Shown here: piece after piece, positions 1 to 7,971 of the stretch
Layout: each line of letters opens with the position of its first letter
Position numbering within the stretch: position 1 is the first letter of the stretch
Assembly (NCBI RefSeq): GCF_017676345.1
Contig: NZ_JAFFZM010000009.1
Location: forward strand, 274,293-338,292
DNA length: 64,000 nt
Reading direction: 5' to 3'
Source of the DNA: Streptomyces smyrnaeus
GTDB taxonomy: Bacteria; Actinomycetota; Actinomycetes; Streptomycetales; Streptomycetaceae
The notes under the pieces: generated by a model
What the model was told of the DNA's origin: nothing
Database searches by the model: none
What the model saw: the letters and a program-made list of their open reading frames with translations, nothing else
Translations under genes and position numbers: made by a program

Positions 1-155
1 TTCGTGCCGCCGCTTCGTTGATCTGCGGTACCCCCCGGTGACCGGTTTGTCACAACTGACAGGAGATGTCACCCACTGTTCGCATCTCTTCGGCGTGCAG
101 TAACGGTCCATCCGGTGGGCCAAAGGCGTACACTACCGGCCCAGCACCCGCAGGT

Positions 156-1562
156 CTAAATCCGGCCCGGTGCGACGTTGCCCACGGCCGCTGCCGCACG
201 TCGTACGGGTACCCGCAGCAGCAGCGCGAAACCGAGTGCGAAGAAGACCACCAGCGACAGGATCGCGTTCCGGTAGTCGCCCGTGAGTTGGTACACCAGT
301 CCGAACAGCAGCGGACCCAGCCAACTGGTGCCGCGGTCGCTGATCTCGTACAGCGCGAAGTACTCCGCCTCCTTGCCGGCCGGCACCAGGTGCGAGAACA
401 GCGAGCGGGACAGCGCCTGGCTGCCGCCCAGCACCAGGCCGATGCCCACCGCCAGCGCATAGAACCAGACGGGGTTCTCGCGCGGCAGGAAGTACCCGGC
501 GCCCACCGTCGCCGTCCAGGCTGCCAACGACCCCAGTATGGTGCGTTTGGCCCCGTAGCGGGCCGCGAGTCCGCCCAGCAGCAGGGCCCCCGCCACGGCG
601 AGGACCTGCACCAGCAGAATCGCGCCGATCAGTGTCGTCTGGTCCAGCCCCAGGCCCTCGGAGCCGTAGACCGACGCCTGGGTGATCACCGTCTGGATGC
701 CGTCGTTGTAGAGCAGATAGGCCAGCAGGAACAGCAGTGTGAGCGGATAGCGGCGCAACTGGCGCAACGTCCCCGCCAACTGGCGGAACCCCTGTCCGAA
801 GGTCGCCCGCCCGGCCCCGCCCGGTGCGCCCGCGACGGCCGGGCGCTCCCGCAGCCGCAGCAGGGGGACGATCGTGAAGACGGCCCACCACACCCCTGCG
901 GAGGACAGGCAGATGCGTACGGCTGTCGACTCCGTGACACCCAGCGACTCGTGCCCCAGGAACAGCCCCAGGTTGGCCACCAGCACCAGCGCCCCCGAGC
1001 CGTACCCGAAGGCCCAGCCGCGCGAGGAGACCGCGTCCCGCTCCTCGGGCGGGGCGATCTGGGGCAGGAAGGCGTGGTAGAGCACGATGGAGACGGCGAA
1101 GCTGACGTTCGCCACCACCAGCAGCACACCGCCCAGCAGATAGCGGTCGCCGTCCAGGAAGTACATCCCGGTCGTCGCCCCGGCCCCCAGATAGGCCGCG
1201 GCGCCCAGCAGTGGCTTCTTCCGGCCCGTGCGGTCGGCGAACGCCGCGGCCAGCGGCATCACCAGCACCGACAGCAGCACGGACGCCGACACCGCGTACG
1301 GGAAGAACGAGCCGGCCCGCACCGGTATCCCCAGCGGGTGCACATAGCCGTCCGCGCCGGCGGCGGCCTTGGTGACCTCGGTCAGATAGGGGCCGAGGAA
1401 GACGGTGAGCACACTCGTGGAGAAGACGGAGTTCGCCCAGTCGTAGAAGTACCAGCCGCGCTGCTCGCGGCGGCGCTCCCGCAGCGTCGTCAACTCCTCC
1501 GGTTCCGCGCCTCCTTCCGGCACCCGCGGCGCGTCCGGCGTATCCGGTGCGACCGTTCCCAT
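156..1562 (-). CDS. MFS transporter, UMF1/Atg22-like family
   Basis: The product is a 468-residue polytopic membrane protein with about twelve hydrophobic segments. Near residues 35-50 it carries the family hallmark GWYFYDWANSVF, the W-x-x-Y-D-WANS signature of the UMF1 / vacuole-effluxer Atg22-like branch of the major facilitator superfamily. A basic loop DRTGRKKP, typical of the MFS loop between helices 2 and 3, follows. The substrate cannot be told from sequence; fungal Atg22 exports amino acids, but bacterial members are largely uncharacterised. I chose the ATG at 1562 because the upstream continuation of the frame is low-complexity and lies over the divergent hydrolase promoter. The protein ends about 150 bases from the left edge. 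Family assignment is firm, the transported compound unknown. Confidence 0.85.
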   Translation of the reverse strand: MGTVAPDTPDAPRVPEGGAEPEELTTLRERRREQRGWYFYDWANSVFSTSVLTVFLGPYLTEVTKAAAGADGYVHPLGIPVRAGSFFPYAVSASVLLSVLVMPLAAAFADRTGRKKPLLGAAAYLGAGATTGMYFLDGDRYLLGGVLLVVANVSFAVSIVLYHAFLPQIAPPEERDAVSSRGWAFGYGSGALVLVANLGLFLGHESLGVTESTAVRICLSSAGVWWAVFTIVPLLRLRERPAVAGAPGGAGRATFGQGFRQLAGTLRQLRRYPLTLLFLLAYLLYNDGIQTVITQASVYGSEGLGLDQTTLIGAILLVQVLAVAGALLLGGLAARYGAKRTILGSLAAWTATVGAGYFLPRENPVWFYALAVGIGLVLGGSQALSRSLFSHLVPAGKEAEYFALYEISDRGTSWLGPLLFGLVYQLTGDYRNAILSLVVFFALGFALLLRVPVRRAAAAVGNVAPGRI

Positions 1563-1760
1563 CCCCGTTCCTCCCCGTCGACCCGTCGTGCGGGCTGCTG
1601 CCGGCGGCCTCGACCACCCTCGAACGCCGACGATCTTCGCAACCGGCCCGGGGAGACTACAGCCCGGCTCCCACCGCCCGGAAAGTCGCGCGCGGCCACC
1701 GGCGGCGGCCTGGCATCCTGGCGGCGCCCCGAACACCGCAAACCGAGGAGTTCGCACACC

Positions 1761-2597
1761 GTGCCCGCCGAACCCGGCCAACCGAAAGCCGCAGCACCGG
1801 ACTTGACCGAGCACCATATCGTCGTCGCCGGGCGCCGGATCGCCTGTCTCGACAGCGGCGGCCCCGGGCCGGTGCTGCTCGCCCTGCACGGCCACTTCGG
1901 GCGCGGCCGGATCTTCGCCCCGCTGGCCCGCGCCCTGGCGGGCCGCTACCGCGTCATCGCCCACGACCAGCGCTCGCACGGCCGCTCCGACCGGGCCGAG
2001 GACTTCTCTCCCGAGGCGTACGCCGACGACGCGGCGGCCCTGCTGGAGGTGCTGGGCATCCCGTCGGCCGCCGTACTGGGCCATTCCATGGGCGGCGCCG
2101 TCGCCTTCACCCTGGCGGCCCGCGCCCCCGAGCGGGTTCGCGCGCTGCTCGTCGCCGATATGACCGTGCTCAACCAGGAGCCGGAGGCACACCCGGTGCT
2201 CGACTGCTCGCGTTGGCCGCGCCGCGCCCCCAGCAGGCAGGCGCTCGGCGCCGCGATCGAGGCCCAGGGCGTTCCGGACGCGGGCTATTTCCTGCAGAGC
2301 GCGGTGCCGTTCGAGGACGGCTGGGGCCTGCTGTTCGACACCGGCGACATGATGGCCTCGCAGCGCGCCTTCGCGGGCGACCTGAGCGGGTACTGGCGTG
2401 CCTCCGACCAGCCCGCGCTGCTGCTGCGCGCGGAGGACAGCTTCATGCTCTCCGCGCGGGTTGCACAGCGGATGGTGGCGGAGCGTCCGCACACCGAGCT
2501 CGTCACCTTCCCCGGCTGCGGCCACTGGCTGTACGAGGACGACCCGGACGGCTTCGCCAGGGCGGTCGGCGGCTTCCTGGACCGTACGCCCGGCTGA
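1761..2597 (+). CDS. alpha/beta hydrolase
   Basis: This 278-residue protein has the full alpha/beta-hydrolase pattern: an oxyanion-hole stretch LALHGHFGRG near residue 45, an acid-region strand ending DQRSHGRSD, the nucleophile elbow GHSMGG near residue 107, and the catalytic histidine in GCGHWLYEDDP near residue 255. No signal peptide is seen, so it is probably cytoplasmic. The frame is open far upstream of the chosen GTG at 1761, but that part is antisense to the transporter and low-complexity; the GTG begins where recognisable sequence starts. The gene is divergent from the transporter and convergent with the glycerophosphodiesterase, so it is probably monocistronic. The substrate cannot be predicted: esterase, lactonase and C-C hydrolase members look alike at this level. 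Confidence 0.85.
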   Translation: MPAEPGQPKAAAPDLTEHHIVVAGRRIACLDSGGPGPVLLALHGHFGRGRIFAPLARALAGRYRVIAHDQRSHGRSDRAEDFSPEAYADDAAALLEVLGIPSAAVLGHSMGGAVAFTLAARAPERVRALLVADMTVLNQEPEAHPVLDCSRWPRRAPSRQALGAAIEAQGVPDAGYFLQSAVPFEDGWGLLFDTGDMMASQRAFAGDLSGYWRASDQPALLLRAEDSFMLSARVAQRMVAERPHTELVTFPGCGHWLYEDDPDGFARAVGGFLDRTPG

Positions 2598-2625
2598 CGG
2601 CCCCCTCCCGCTGCCGGCCGGTGGC

Positions 2626-3438
2626 TCACTGGTGGCGCCAGAGGCCGCGCCGGGCGAACAGGTCGCGCAGCATCTCCAGTTGGTCGGTCATGATGCCGTC
2701 CACGCCCAGGTCCAGCAGGGCCGCGGCACGTTCCGGGTCGTTCACCGTCCACACGTGTACCCGCAGACCCCGCTCGTGCGCGGCGCGCACGAAGGCGCGG
2801 TCCACCACCCGGAGCCGTCCGTGCCGTTCGGGCACCTGCGCGCAGCCCGCTCCCGCGCGCAGCCTCCAGGGGAGCTTGAGGGAGCGCATCCGCAGTGCGA
2901 GTACGCCGCTGGTGCCCAGCGAGGTCAGCAGCCGGGGCCCGGCCAGCGCACGCGCTCTGGCCACACGCGCCTCGTTGAACGAGCCCACGCACACCCGGTC
3001 CCAGGCCGCCTCACCGTCCAGCAGTTCCAGCAGGGGGACGAGCGCTCTTTCGGACTTCACGTCGATGTTCCAGCGCACGCGGGGGAAGGCGCGCAGCAGT
3101 TCGGCGAAGAGCGGTATCGGTTCGCGTCCCGCCACCCGGGCCCGGCTCACCTCGGCCCAACCGAGCTCGGCGAGGGGGCCGCTGCAGTCGGTGGTGCGCT
3201 CCAGGGTGGTGTCGTGGAAGGCCACCAGCGCGCCGTCCGCAGTGGTGTGCACATCGGTCTCCAGGTAGCGGTAGCCGAGCTCCACGGCGCGGGAGAAGGC
3301 CGCATGGGTGTTCTCCAGTCCGGAGGCCGCACCGCCCCGGTGCGCGAAGGCCAGTGGTGCCGCGGCGTCGAGGAACGGATGGACGGGGGGATGGCCGGGG
3401 GAGGGGAAGTGGGCGCTGTCGGCGGGTACGTTCGTCAC
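2626..3438 (-). CDS. glycerophosphodiester phosphodiesterase
   Basis: The 270-residue product is a GDPD-family TIM-barrel enzyme that hydrolyses glycerophosphodiesters to glycerol 3-phosphate and an alcohol. The N-terminal active-site block is intact: AHRGGAASGLENTHAAF (catalytic His and Glu of the HRG...ENT motif, residues about 31-48), the metal ligand pair in ETDVHTTADG, then AFHDTTLERTT. The C-terminal WTVNDPERAAALLDLGVDGIMTDQ matches the closing strands of the barrel. No secretion signal is visible, so this is a cytoplasmic-type GlpQ/UgpQ paralogue. It is convergent with the upstream hydrolase and lies 22 bases downstream of the yczE-like gene on the same strand, so the two may be cotranscribed. 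The specific substrate is not deducible. Confidence 0.9.
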   Translation of the reverse strand: MTNVPADSAHFPSPGHPPVHPFLDAAAPLAFAHRGGAASGLENTHAAFSRAVELGYRYLETDVHTTADGALVAFHDTTLERTTDCSGPLAELGWAEVSRARVAGREPIPLFAELLRAFPRVRWNIDVKSERALVPLLELLDGEAAWDRVCVGSFNEARVARARALAGPRLLTSLGTSGVLALRMRSLKLPWRLRAGAGCAQVPERHGRLRVVDRAFVRAAHERGLRVHVWTVNDPERAAALLDLGVDGIMTDQLEMLRDLFARRGLWRHQ

Positions 3439-3460
3439 CGCCGCAGTATCGCCGCAGTCC

Positions 3461-4174
3461 TCAGCCGCGCAGTACGGTGCCTTCCGGTTCGCCGCCGCGG
3501 GCCACCACCCGCGATCCCTCGCCCGTCCCGGCGCTGTCCGGCAGGGCGAAGACGCGGAGGAAGAACTGGGCGAGGGGGCCGATCGCCAGCGCGTACAGCA
3601 CCGTGCCCACCCCGGCCGAGCCGCCCAGCAGGATCCCGGTGAGCAGGACCACCACCTCGATCCCCGTCCGCACCAGCCGGATCGAGCGACCCGTGATCTT
3701 GTGCAGCCCGGTCATCAGCCCGTCACGGGGTCCAGGCCCGAAGCGGGCCGAGATGTACAGTCCCGTCGCCGCGCCGTTCAGCACCACGCCCGACAGCAGC
3801 AGCGGCACGCGGTAGGTCAGCGCGTCCACGTGGGGGAGCAGCCACAGCGTCGCGTCCATCGACAGGCCGACCAGGAAGACATTGGAGACGGTGCCCAGAC
3901 CGGGACGCTCGCGCATCGGCCACCACAGCAGCAGCACCGCCGCGCCCGCGATGATCGTGACCGTGCCGATCGACAGTCCGCTGCGCTCCGAGATGCCCTG
4001 GTGGAAGACGTCCCAGGGGTCCAGCCCCAGGCCCGCGCGCACCATGAGTGCCGCACTCGCGCCGTACAGCAGCAGCCCCACGTACAGCTGGGTGAGCCGG
4101 CGGAACAGCTGCCTGCCGGAACCCTTGTCGGAACCTATGCCGGATCCCTTGTCAGAACCCCTGGAAATGGACAA
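3461..4174 (-). CDS. YczE-type integral membrane protein
   Basis: A 237-residue membrane protein with about six hydrophobic helices that resembles the YczE/YitT-like group: LGLDPWDVFHQGIS near residue 40 and a second related GPGPRDGLMTGL near residue 138 are the repeated signature of the two half-domains. Function is unknown; YczE homologues are usually found next to MocR regulators, exactly as here. I chose the TTG at 4174 because AAGGGGTAGG lies just upstream of it on the coding strand; an ATG at 4225 in the same frame is the alternative but would start inside the candidate operator repeats. Residues 4-19 contain a small internal repeat (SDKGSG twice). Divergent from the MocR gene at 4273, and probably cotranscribed with the phosphodiesterase gene. 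Confidence 0.75.
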   Translation of the reverse strand: MSISRGSDKGSGIGSDKGSGRQLFRRLTQLYVGLLLYGASAALMVRAGLGLDPWDVFHQGISERSGLSIGTVTIIAGAAVLLLWWPMRERPGLGTVSNVFLVGLSMDATLWLLPHVDALTYRVPLLLSGVVLNGAATGLYISARFGPGPRDGLMTGLHKITGRSIRLVRTGIEVVVLLTGILLGGSAGVGTVLYALAIGPLAQFFLRVFALPDSAGTGEGSRVVARGGEPEGTVLRG

Positions 4175-4186
4175 AGACCTACCCCT

Positions 4187-4222
4187 TCTCGTGCCAGTGG
4201 ACTGTCTCGTGGCACCCTGTGG
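4187..4222. promoter_or_regulatory. candidate MocR operator, direct repeats
   Basis: The 98-base gap between the divergent yczE-like and MocR genes contains two direct repeats 18 bases apart: TCTCGTGCC at 4187-4195 and TCTCGTGGC at 4205-4213, followed by CCAGTGG and CCCTGTGG respectively. MocR-type regulators are known to bind direct repeats in the intergenic region of divergently transcribed targets. The assignment to this regulator is inferred from position and repeat geometry only. Confidence 0.4.
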
Positions 4223-4272
4223 CATGGAAGCAGGCCATTTCAACGGCCAATCCAGGAGAGGTGGACCGAACA

Positions 4273-5922
4273 ATGGCGCACTGGAACTCCGCCGTGGGGG
4301 CCGCACAGCTCGCGCGGCTCCTCGGCTCGCAGCACAGCGTGCGGCGGGAGACCCCGGGGGCCGCAGCACGGGAGAGCTCGTCCCCGGCGGGCACTGCGGG
4401 CACTGCGGATGTGCCGGGCACGGCCGAAGCGTCGGCCGCCACCGGGGTGCTCGGTACGGGCACCGCCCAGGCCACCCGGAGAGTGCCCGCCTACCGCTCT
4501 TTGGCCGAAGGGCTGCGCCTCCTCGTGCTGGAGGGCCGGATTCCTGTGGCGACCCGGCTGCCCGCCGAGCGGGAGCTGGCCGCGGCACTGTCGGTGAGCC
4601 GCACGACGGTGGCCGCCGCCTTCGAGGCGCTGCGCGCCGACGGGTTCCTGGAGTCCCGCCGCGGCTCCGGAAGCTGGACGACCGTGCCGGCGGGCAAGCC
4701 GCTGCCCACCCGCGGCCTCCACCCCCTCCCGCCGGAGAACGAGGGCACCGTCATCGATCTGGGCTGTGCCGCGCTGCCCGCCCAGCAGCTGATGGGTGAG
4801 GTCTTCCAGAGCGCACTGGCGGCCCTCCCGCCCTACGCCCACACCCATGGCGACTACCCGGCGGGCCTGCCCGTGCTCCGCGAGGCGCTGGCCGACCGCT
4901 ACACCGCGCTCGGCGTGCCCACGATGCCGCAGCAGATCATGGTCACCACCGGAGCGCTGGGCGGTGTCGGCGCCCTCACGCGGATGCTGGTCCCGCGCGG
5001 GGAACGCATCGCCGTCGAACACCCCTCCTACGCGAATGTGCTGCAGCTGCTGCGCGAGACGGGTGGCCGCCTCGTCCCCGTCCCCATGGCGGGCAACCTC
5101 GCCGGCTGGGACCTGCCCGCCTGGCACCGCACCCTGCGGGAGGCCGCGCCGCGCCTCGCGTACGTCGTCGCGGACTTCCACAACCCCACCGGCGCGCTCG
5201 CCGGTGTCGAACAGCGCCGCGAGCTGGTCGCGGCGGCGCGCGCCGCGGGCACCGTGCTGATCGCCGACGAGACCATGGCGGACCTGCCGCTGGGCCCGCC
5301 CGGCGCCACGGGGACGCCGAGCACGGGCTCCCCGGGGCTGGAGATGCCGCCGCCCATGGCTTCCTTCGATCCTGGCGGCTCGGCCGTCATCACGGTGGGC
5401 TCGGTCAGCAAGTCCATCTGGGCCGGCATGCGGATCGGCTGGATCCGGGCCGCTCCCGAGATCATCCGGAGCCTCACGGCGGCGCGCGCCTACGTCGATC
5501 TGGGCAGCCCCGTGCTCGAACAGCTCGCCGTCGCCGAACTGCTCAACGGAGCGGGCTGGGAGCAGGCCGTCACCGAGCGCCGGGTCCGGGCGAGGGAGAA
5601 CCGCGAGGCGCTCACGGCCGCGCTGCGCGACCAGCTGCCCGACTGGGAGTTCACCGTGCCGCACGGTGGCCTCACTCTGTGGGTCCGCACCGGGGGCCTG
5701 TCCGGGTCCCGGATCGCGGAGGCGGGCGAGCGGCTCGGCGTGCGGGTGCCGTCGGGTCCGCGCTTCGGTGTGGACGGCGCCTTCGAGGGGTTCGTACGGC
5801 TCCCGTTCACCATTGCCGAGCCGCTCGCCCGGGAGGCGGCGTCCCGCCTGGCGGCCGCCGCCGACCTGGTGCGGTCGGGCGCGCCGACCCCCTCCGACCT
5901 GCCCCGCTCCTACGTGGCCTGA
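4273..5922 (+). CDS. MocR-family regulator (GntR wHTH fused to PLP aminotransferase fold)
   Basis: The 549-residue protein joins a GntR-type winged helix (about residues 75-145, with YRSLAEGLRLLVLEGRIP and LPAERELAAALSVSRTTV) to a fold-type I aminotransferase domain (about 160-540). Conserved PLP features are present: DFHNPTGALAG, the cofactor-aspartate strand VLIADETMADLP, and the Schiff-base lysine K380 in GSVSKSIWAGMRIGW. Such proteins act as PLP-dependent transcription factors. The ATG at 4273 was chosen because AGGAGAGG lies just upstream. The first 70 residues are a poorly conserved Ala/Thr/Gly-rich leader. Divergence from a yczE-type gene matches the arrangement described for the YczR subgroup of MocR regulators, so it probably controls that membrane protein and itself. 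Confidence 0.88.
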   Translation: MAHWNSAVGAAQLARLLGSQHSVRRETPGAAARESSSPAGTAGTADVPGTAEASAATGVLGTGTAQATRRVPAYRSLAEGLRLLVLEGRIPVATRLPAERELAAALSVSRTTVAAAFEALRADGFLESRRGSGSWTTVPAGKPLPTRGLHPLPPENEGTVIDLGCAALPAQQLMGEVFQSALAALPPYAHTHGDYPAGLPVLREALADRYTALGVPTMPQQIMVTTGALGGVGALTRMLVPRGERIAVEHPSYANVLQLLRETGGRLVPVPMAGNLAGWDLPAWHRTLREAAPRLAYVVADFHNPTGALAGVEQRRELVAAARAAGTVLIADETMADLPLGPPGATGTPSTGSPGLEMPPPMASFDPGGSAVITVGSVSKSIWAGMRIGWIRAAPEIIRSLTAARAYVDLGSPVLEQLAVAELLNGAGWEQAVTERRVRARENREALTAALRDQLPDWEFTVPHGGLTLWVRTGGLSGSRIAEAGERLGVRVPSGPRFGVDGAFEGFVRLPFTIAEPLAREAASRLAAAADLVRSGAPTPSDLPRSYVA

Positions 5923-5954
5923 CCGACTGCCGTACGGGGTGTGACCGGCGCTGC

Positions 5955-7550
5955 CTATGTGGCCCGACCGGCGGGCGGTGCGGGAAGCTGCACGTCCGCC
6001 GACTGCCCGCTCCCGCCCCGGTCCTGGGCGGGACCGGGGCCGGGGCCGCGTACCGGCTCGGGCAGCAGCTCCCGGACCGCGTTGCGCTCGGCCTCGCCCG
6101 CCGTCTCGTCCTGCGGGTCCGGGGTGGCGGGGACCTGGAGCCGCAGCACCGGGCCGTGACCGAGCCGGGCGAAGCCCCGGCCGGGCGGCACGCCGAGGGG
6201 CGGGCCGGTCTGCGGCGCCTCGCCCAGGACGCCGCCCACCTGCTCGGGCGAGACCGCTCCCAGCACCACCCGCGCCCTGGTGAAGGTGAGTACCGCGTCC
6301 CCCAACTCCTCCGCGCCCTCGAACTGTTCGGCCACCGCGACGGTCACTCCCGCGGCGCGGCCGTGCCGCAGGGGCATCCGCAGCAGCTCCTGCGGATCGG
6401 TCCGGCCCTCCGTCCGCGCGAGATGGGTGAGCGCAGCGGGGCGGTCCACCAGCACCCACAGCGGTCGGCGTACGTCCTCCGGGACGTTCTCGCCGCGCTG
6501 CCGCGCCCGGCCGGCGCTCAGCAGCCTGCGCTCCGTCTCCCGCGCCGCCCACTCCAGCGCGGTCAGCGCGCCCGGCAGCGTGGTCTCCACGCCGAGCACC
6601 CCGTGCCGCGCCGCGAAGCTCGCGAACTCGCCGCCTCCGTCGCCGTCCACGATCAGCACCTCGCCGCGGCCGAGTGCCTGCAGGGCGAGCGAGCGCAACA
6701 GTGAGCTGGTGCCCGAGCCCGGTGTGCCGACCGCCAGCAGGTGCTGCTCCGTGGAGCGGGGGCCGGTGCGCCACATCACCGGCGGTACGTCACGGGGGGC
6801 CGGCTCGCCGAGGAAGTGGACCGGCACCGTCCTGTGGATCTCGCAGCCGTCGGTGAAGCCGAGCACCGTCTCACCGGGCGCGGTCACGAACGGCTGGGCG
6901 TGGATGCGGGTGGGCAACGGCTCCAGAGCCGTCATCTCCAGCAGGTTGCACTCCTCGTCCCAGCAGAAGCGGTACTCGCGGCCACGGCCCGTCTTGGCCG
7001 CCAGCAGACGCTCGACCCGCAGTCGCGCGGCGAGCTCGCCGTCGCGGAAGGAGGGCGGGTAGCGCAGCAGCAGTCCGCTGATCCGGCCGTCCCGGAAGAC
7101 GAACTCCTCGAACGCGCGCTCCCATCCGCCGTCGTACGCGTACAGCGGCTCGGGGTGCGGGTCGCCCTCCAGTGCGAAGTACGGCACCAGCGCCTCGTAC
7201 AGCGCCTGCAGCCGTGCGCGCTCCACAGCGGTGGGGGCCGCACGGGAGCCGTCCGGCCCGGCCGCGCTCTGCCGCCCGTACCAGGCGGTGGTGCCCAGCA
7301 GCCCGAGCCCCATCAGCATCGGCCCGTACGGCAGCAGCCACAGCAGCACTCCGCACGCGGCCACCGCGAACAGCGTGGGACCGCGCCGTTCCCGGGGCGT
7401 CCGCGTCCACCAGGCCAGTCCCCACCCCGCGAGACGGTGCGCTCCTCGGCCGAGGACGAGCAGCGGGTGCAGGACGTCGAGCGCCGAGTCGGTCCCGGCC
7501 CGCACGGCCTTCCGCGCGTTCCACCGCGACCGCATCGCCCACCGCCCCAC
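5955..7550 (-). CDS. FtsK/TraB-like membrane ATPase-fold protein with degenerate Walker A
   Basis: The 531-residue product has an N-terminal membrane hairpin (about residues 58-90), a central domain of unknown fold, and a C-terminal P-loop domain like that of FtsK/SpoIIIE/TraB DNA translocases. The Walker A position reads VGTPGSGTSSLLRS, with Thr where the invariant Lys should be; I checked the codon and it is ACC on the coding strand. The Walker B-like strand EVLIVDGDGGG is present and is followed by a helicase-like core. The C-terminal 50 residues are Gly/Pro/Gln-rich. The GTG at 7550 has GGGAGGAG six bases upstream. It lies 24 bases downstream of a 64-residue membrane-protein gene, so the two form an operon. 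Loss of the lysine suggests little or no ATP hydrolysis; no plasmid functions are nearby. Confidence 0.65.
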   Translation of the reverse strand: MGRWAMRSRWNARKAVRAGTDSALDVLHPLLVLGRGAHRLAGWGLAWWTRTPRERRGPTLFAVAACGVLLWLLPYGPMLMGLGLLGTTAWYGRQSAAGPDGSRAAPTAVERARLQALYEALVPYFALEGDPHPEPLYAYDGGWERAFEEFVFRDGRISGLLLRYPPSFRDGELAARLRVERLLAAKTGRGREYRFCWDEECNLLEMTALEPLPTRIHAQPFVTAPGETVLGFTDGCEIHRTVPVHFLGEPAPRDVPPVMWRTGPRSTEQHLLAVGTPGSGTSSLLRSLALQALGRGEVLIVDGDGGGEFASFAARHGVLGVETTLPGALTALEWAARETERRLLSAGRARQRGENVPEDVRRPLWVLVDRPAALTHLARTEGRTDPQELLRMPLRHGRAAGVTVAVAEQFEGAEELGDAVLTFTRARVVLGAVSPEQVGGVLGEAPQTGPPLGVPPGRGFARLGHGPVLRLQVPATPDPQDETAGEAERNAVRELLPEPVRGPGPGPAQDRGGSGQSADVQLPAPPAGRAT

Positions 7551-7574
7551 GCCCGACTCCTCCCGGCCCGCCCG

Positions 7575-7769
7575 CTAGAACTTGAGCCCGCCGAGCAGGC
7601 TCGCCAGGCTCTCGCCTCCCGCCTTGATGCTGGGTGCCATGGCGGTGCCCGCCAGGTAGAAGCCGAAGAGGGCGCACACGAGTGCGTGGGAGACCTTGAG
7701 GTTGTCCTTGCGGAAGAAGAGGAAGACGATCAAGCCAAGCAGCACGACGCCCGAGATCGAGAGAATCAC
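7575..7769 (-). CDS. small membrane protein (64 aa)
   Basis: A 64-residue protein with two hydrophobic segments: an N-terminal helix at residues 2-20 (SISGVVLLGLIVFLFF) followed by a basic turn RKDNLK, and a second helix at about 27-45. The tail is Gly/Ser-rich. The GTG at 7769 is preceded by AGGAG. It is the first gene of an operon with the FtsK/TraB-like gene. I do not recognise a named family with certainty; small hydrophobic partners of this size accompany Tra/Spd-type proteins in Streptomyces, which is the only clue to its role. It may form a membrane complex with the downstream protein. Confidence 0.65.
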   Translation of the reverse strand: MILSISGVVLLGLIVFLFFRKDNLKVSHALVCALFGFYLAGTAMAPSIKAGGESLASLLGGLKF

Positions 7770-7971
7770 CAGTCACTCCTGATGTAGGGGACGGTCACCA
7801 TGAGTCTCACCAGCTTCACAGATCGGACGGATCATACGAAACGGGCAACTGGGTGATTCATGGGCTAACGCCCCTGAACGGGTCGTGTCGCTGTCGCACT
7901 CCTGGTGGAAGCCCCACCCCGTGGCGCTCACCCACCTCGTGGCACCCCCTCGCAGAGGAAAGGCCTCCCCC

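Noticed and set aside
1..155. A gene at the left edge
   Set aside because: No coding signal is convincing in any frame; one plus-strand frame ends at base 21, which could be the tail of an outside gene but cannot be identified.
5911..5970. Short direct repeat TACGTGGCCTGACCG / TATGTGGCCCGACCG at the end of the MocR gene
   Set aside because: Imperfect and lying in or beside coding sequence at a convergent junction; nothing suggests a mobile element or site.
7800..7856. 18-codon frame with AGGGGA ahead of it between the membrane-protein gene and the M20 gene
   Set aside because: No conservation evidence, no family, and a chance frame of this size is common.
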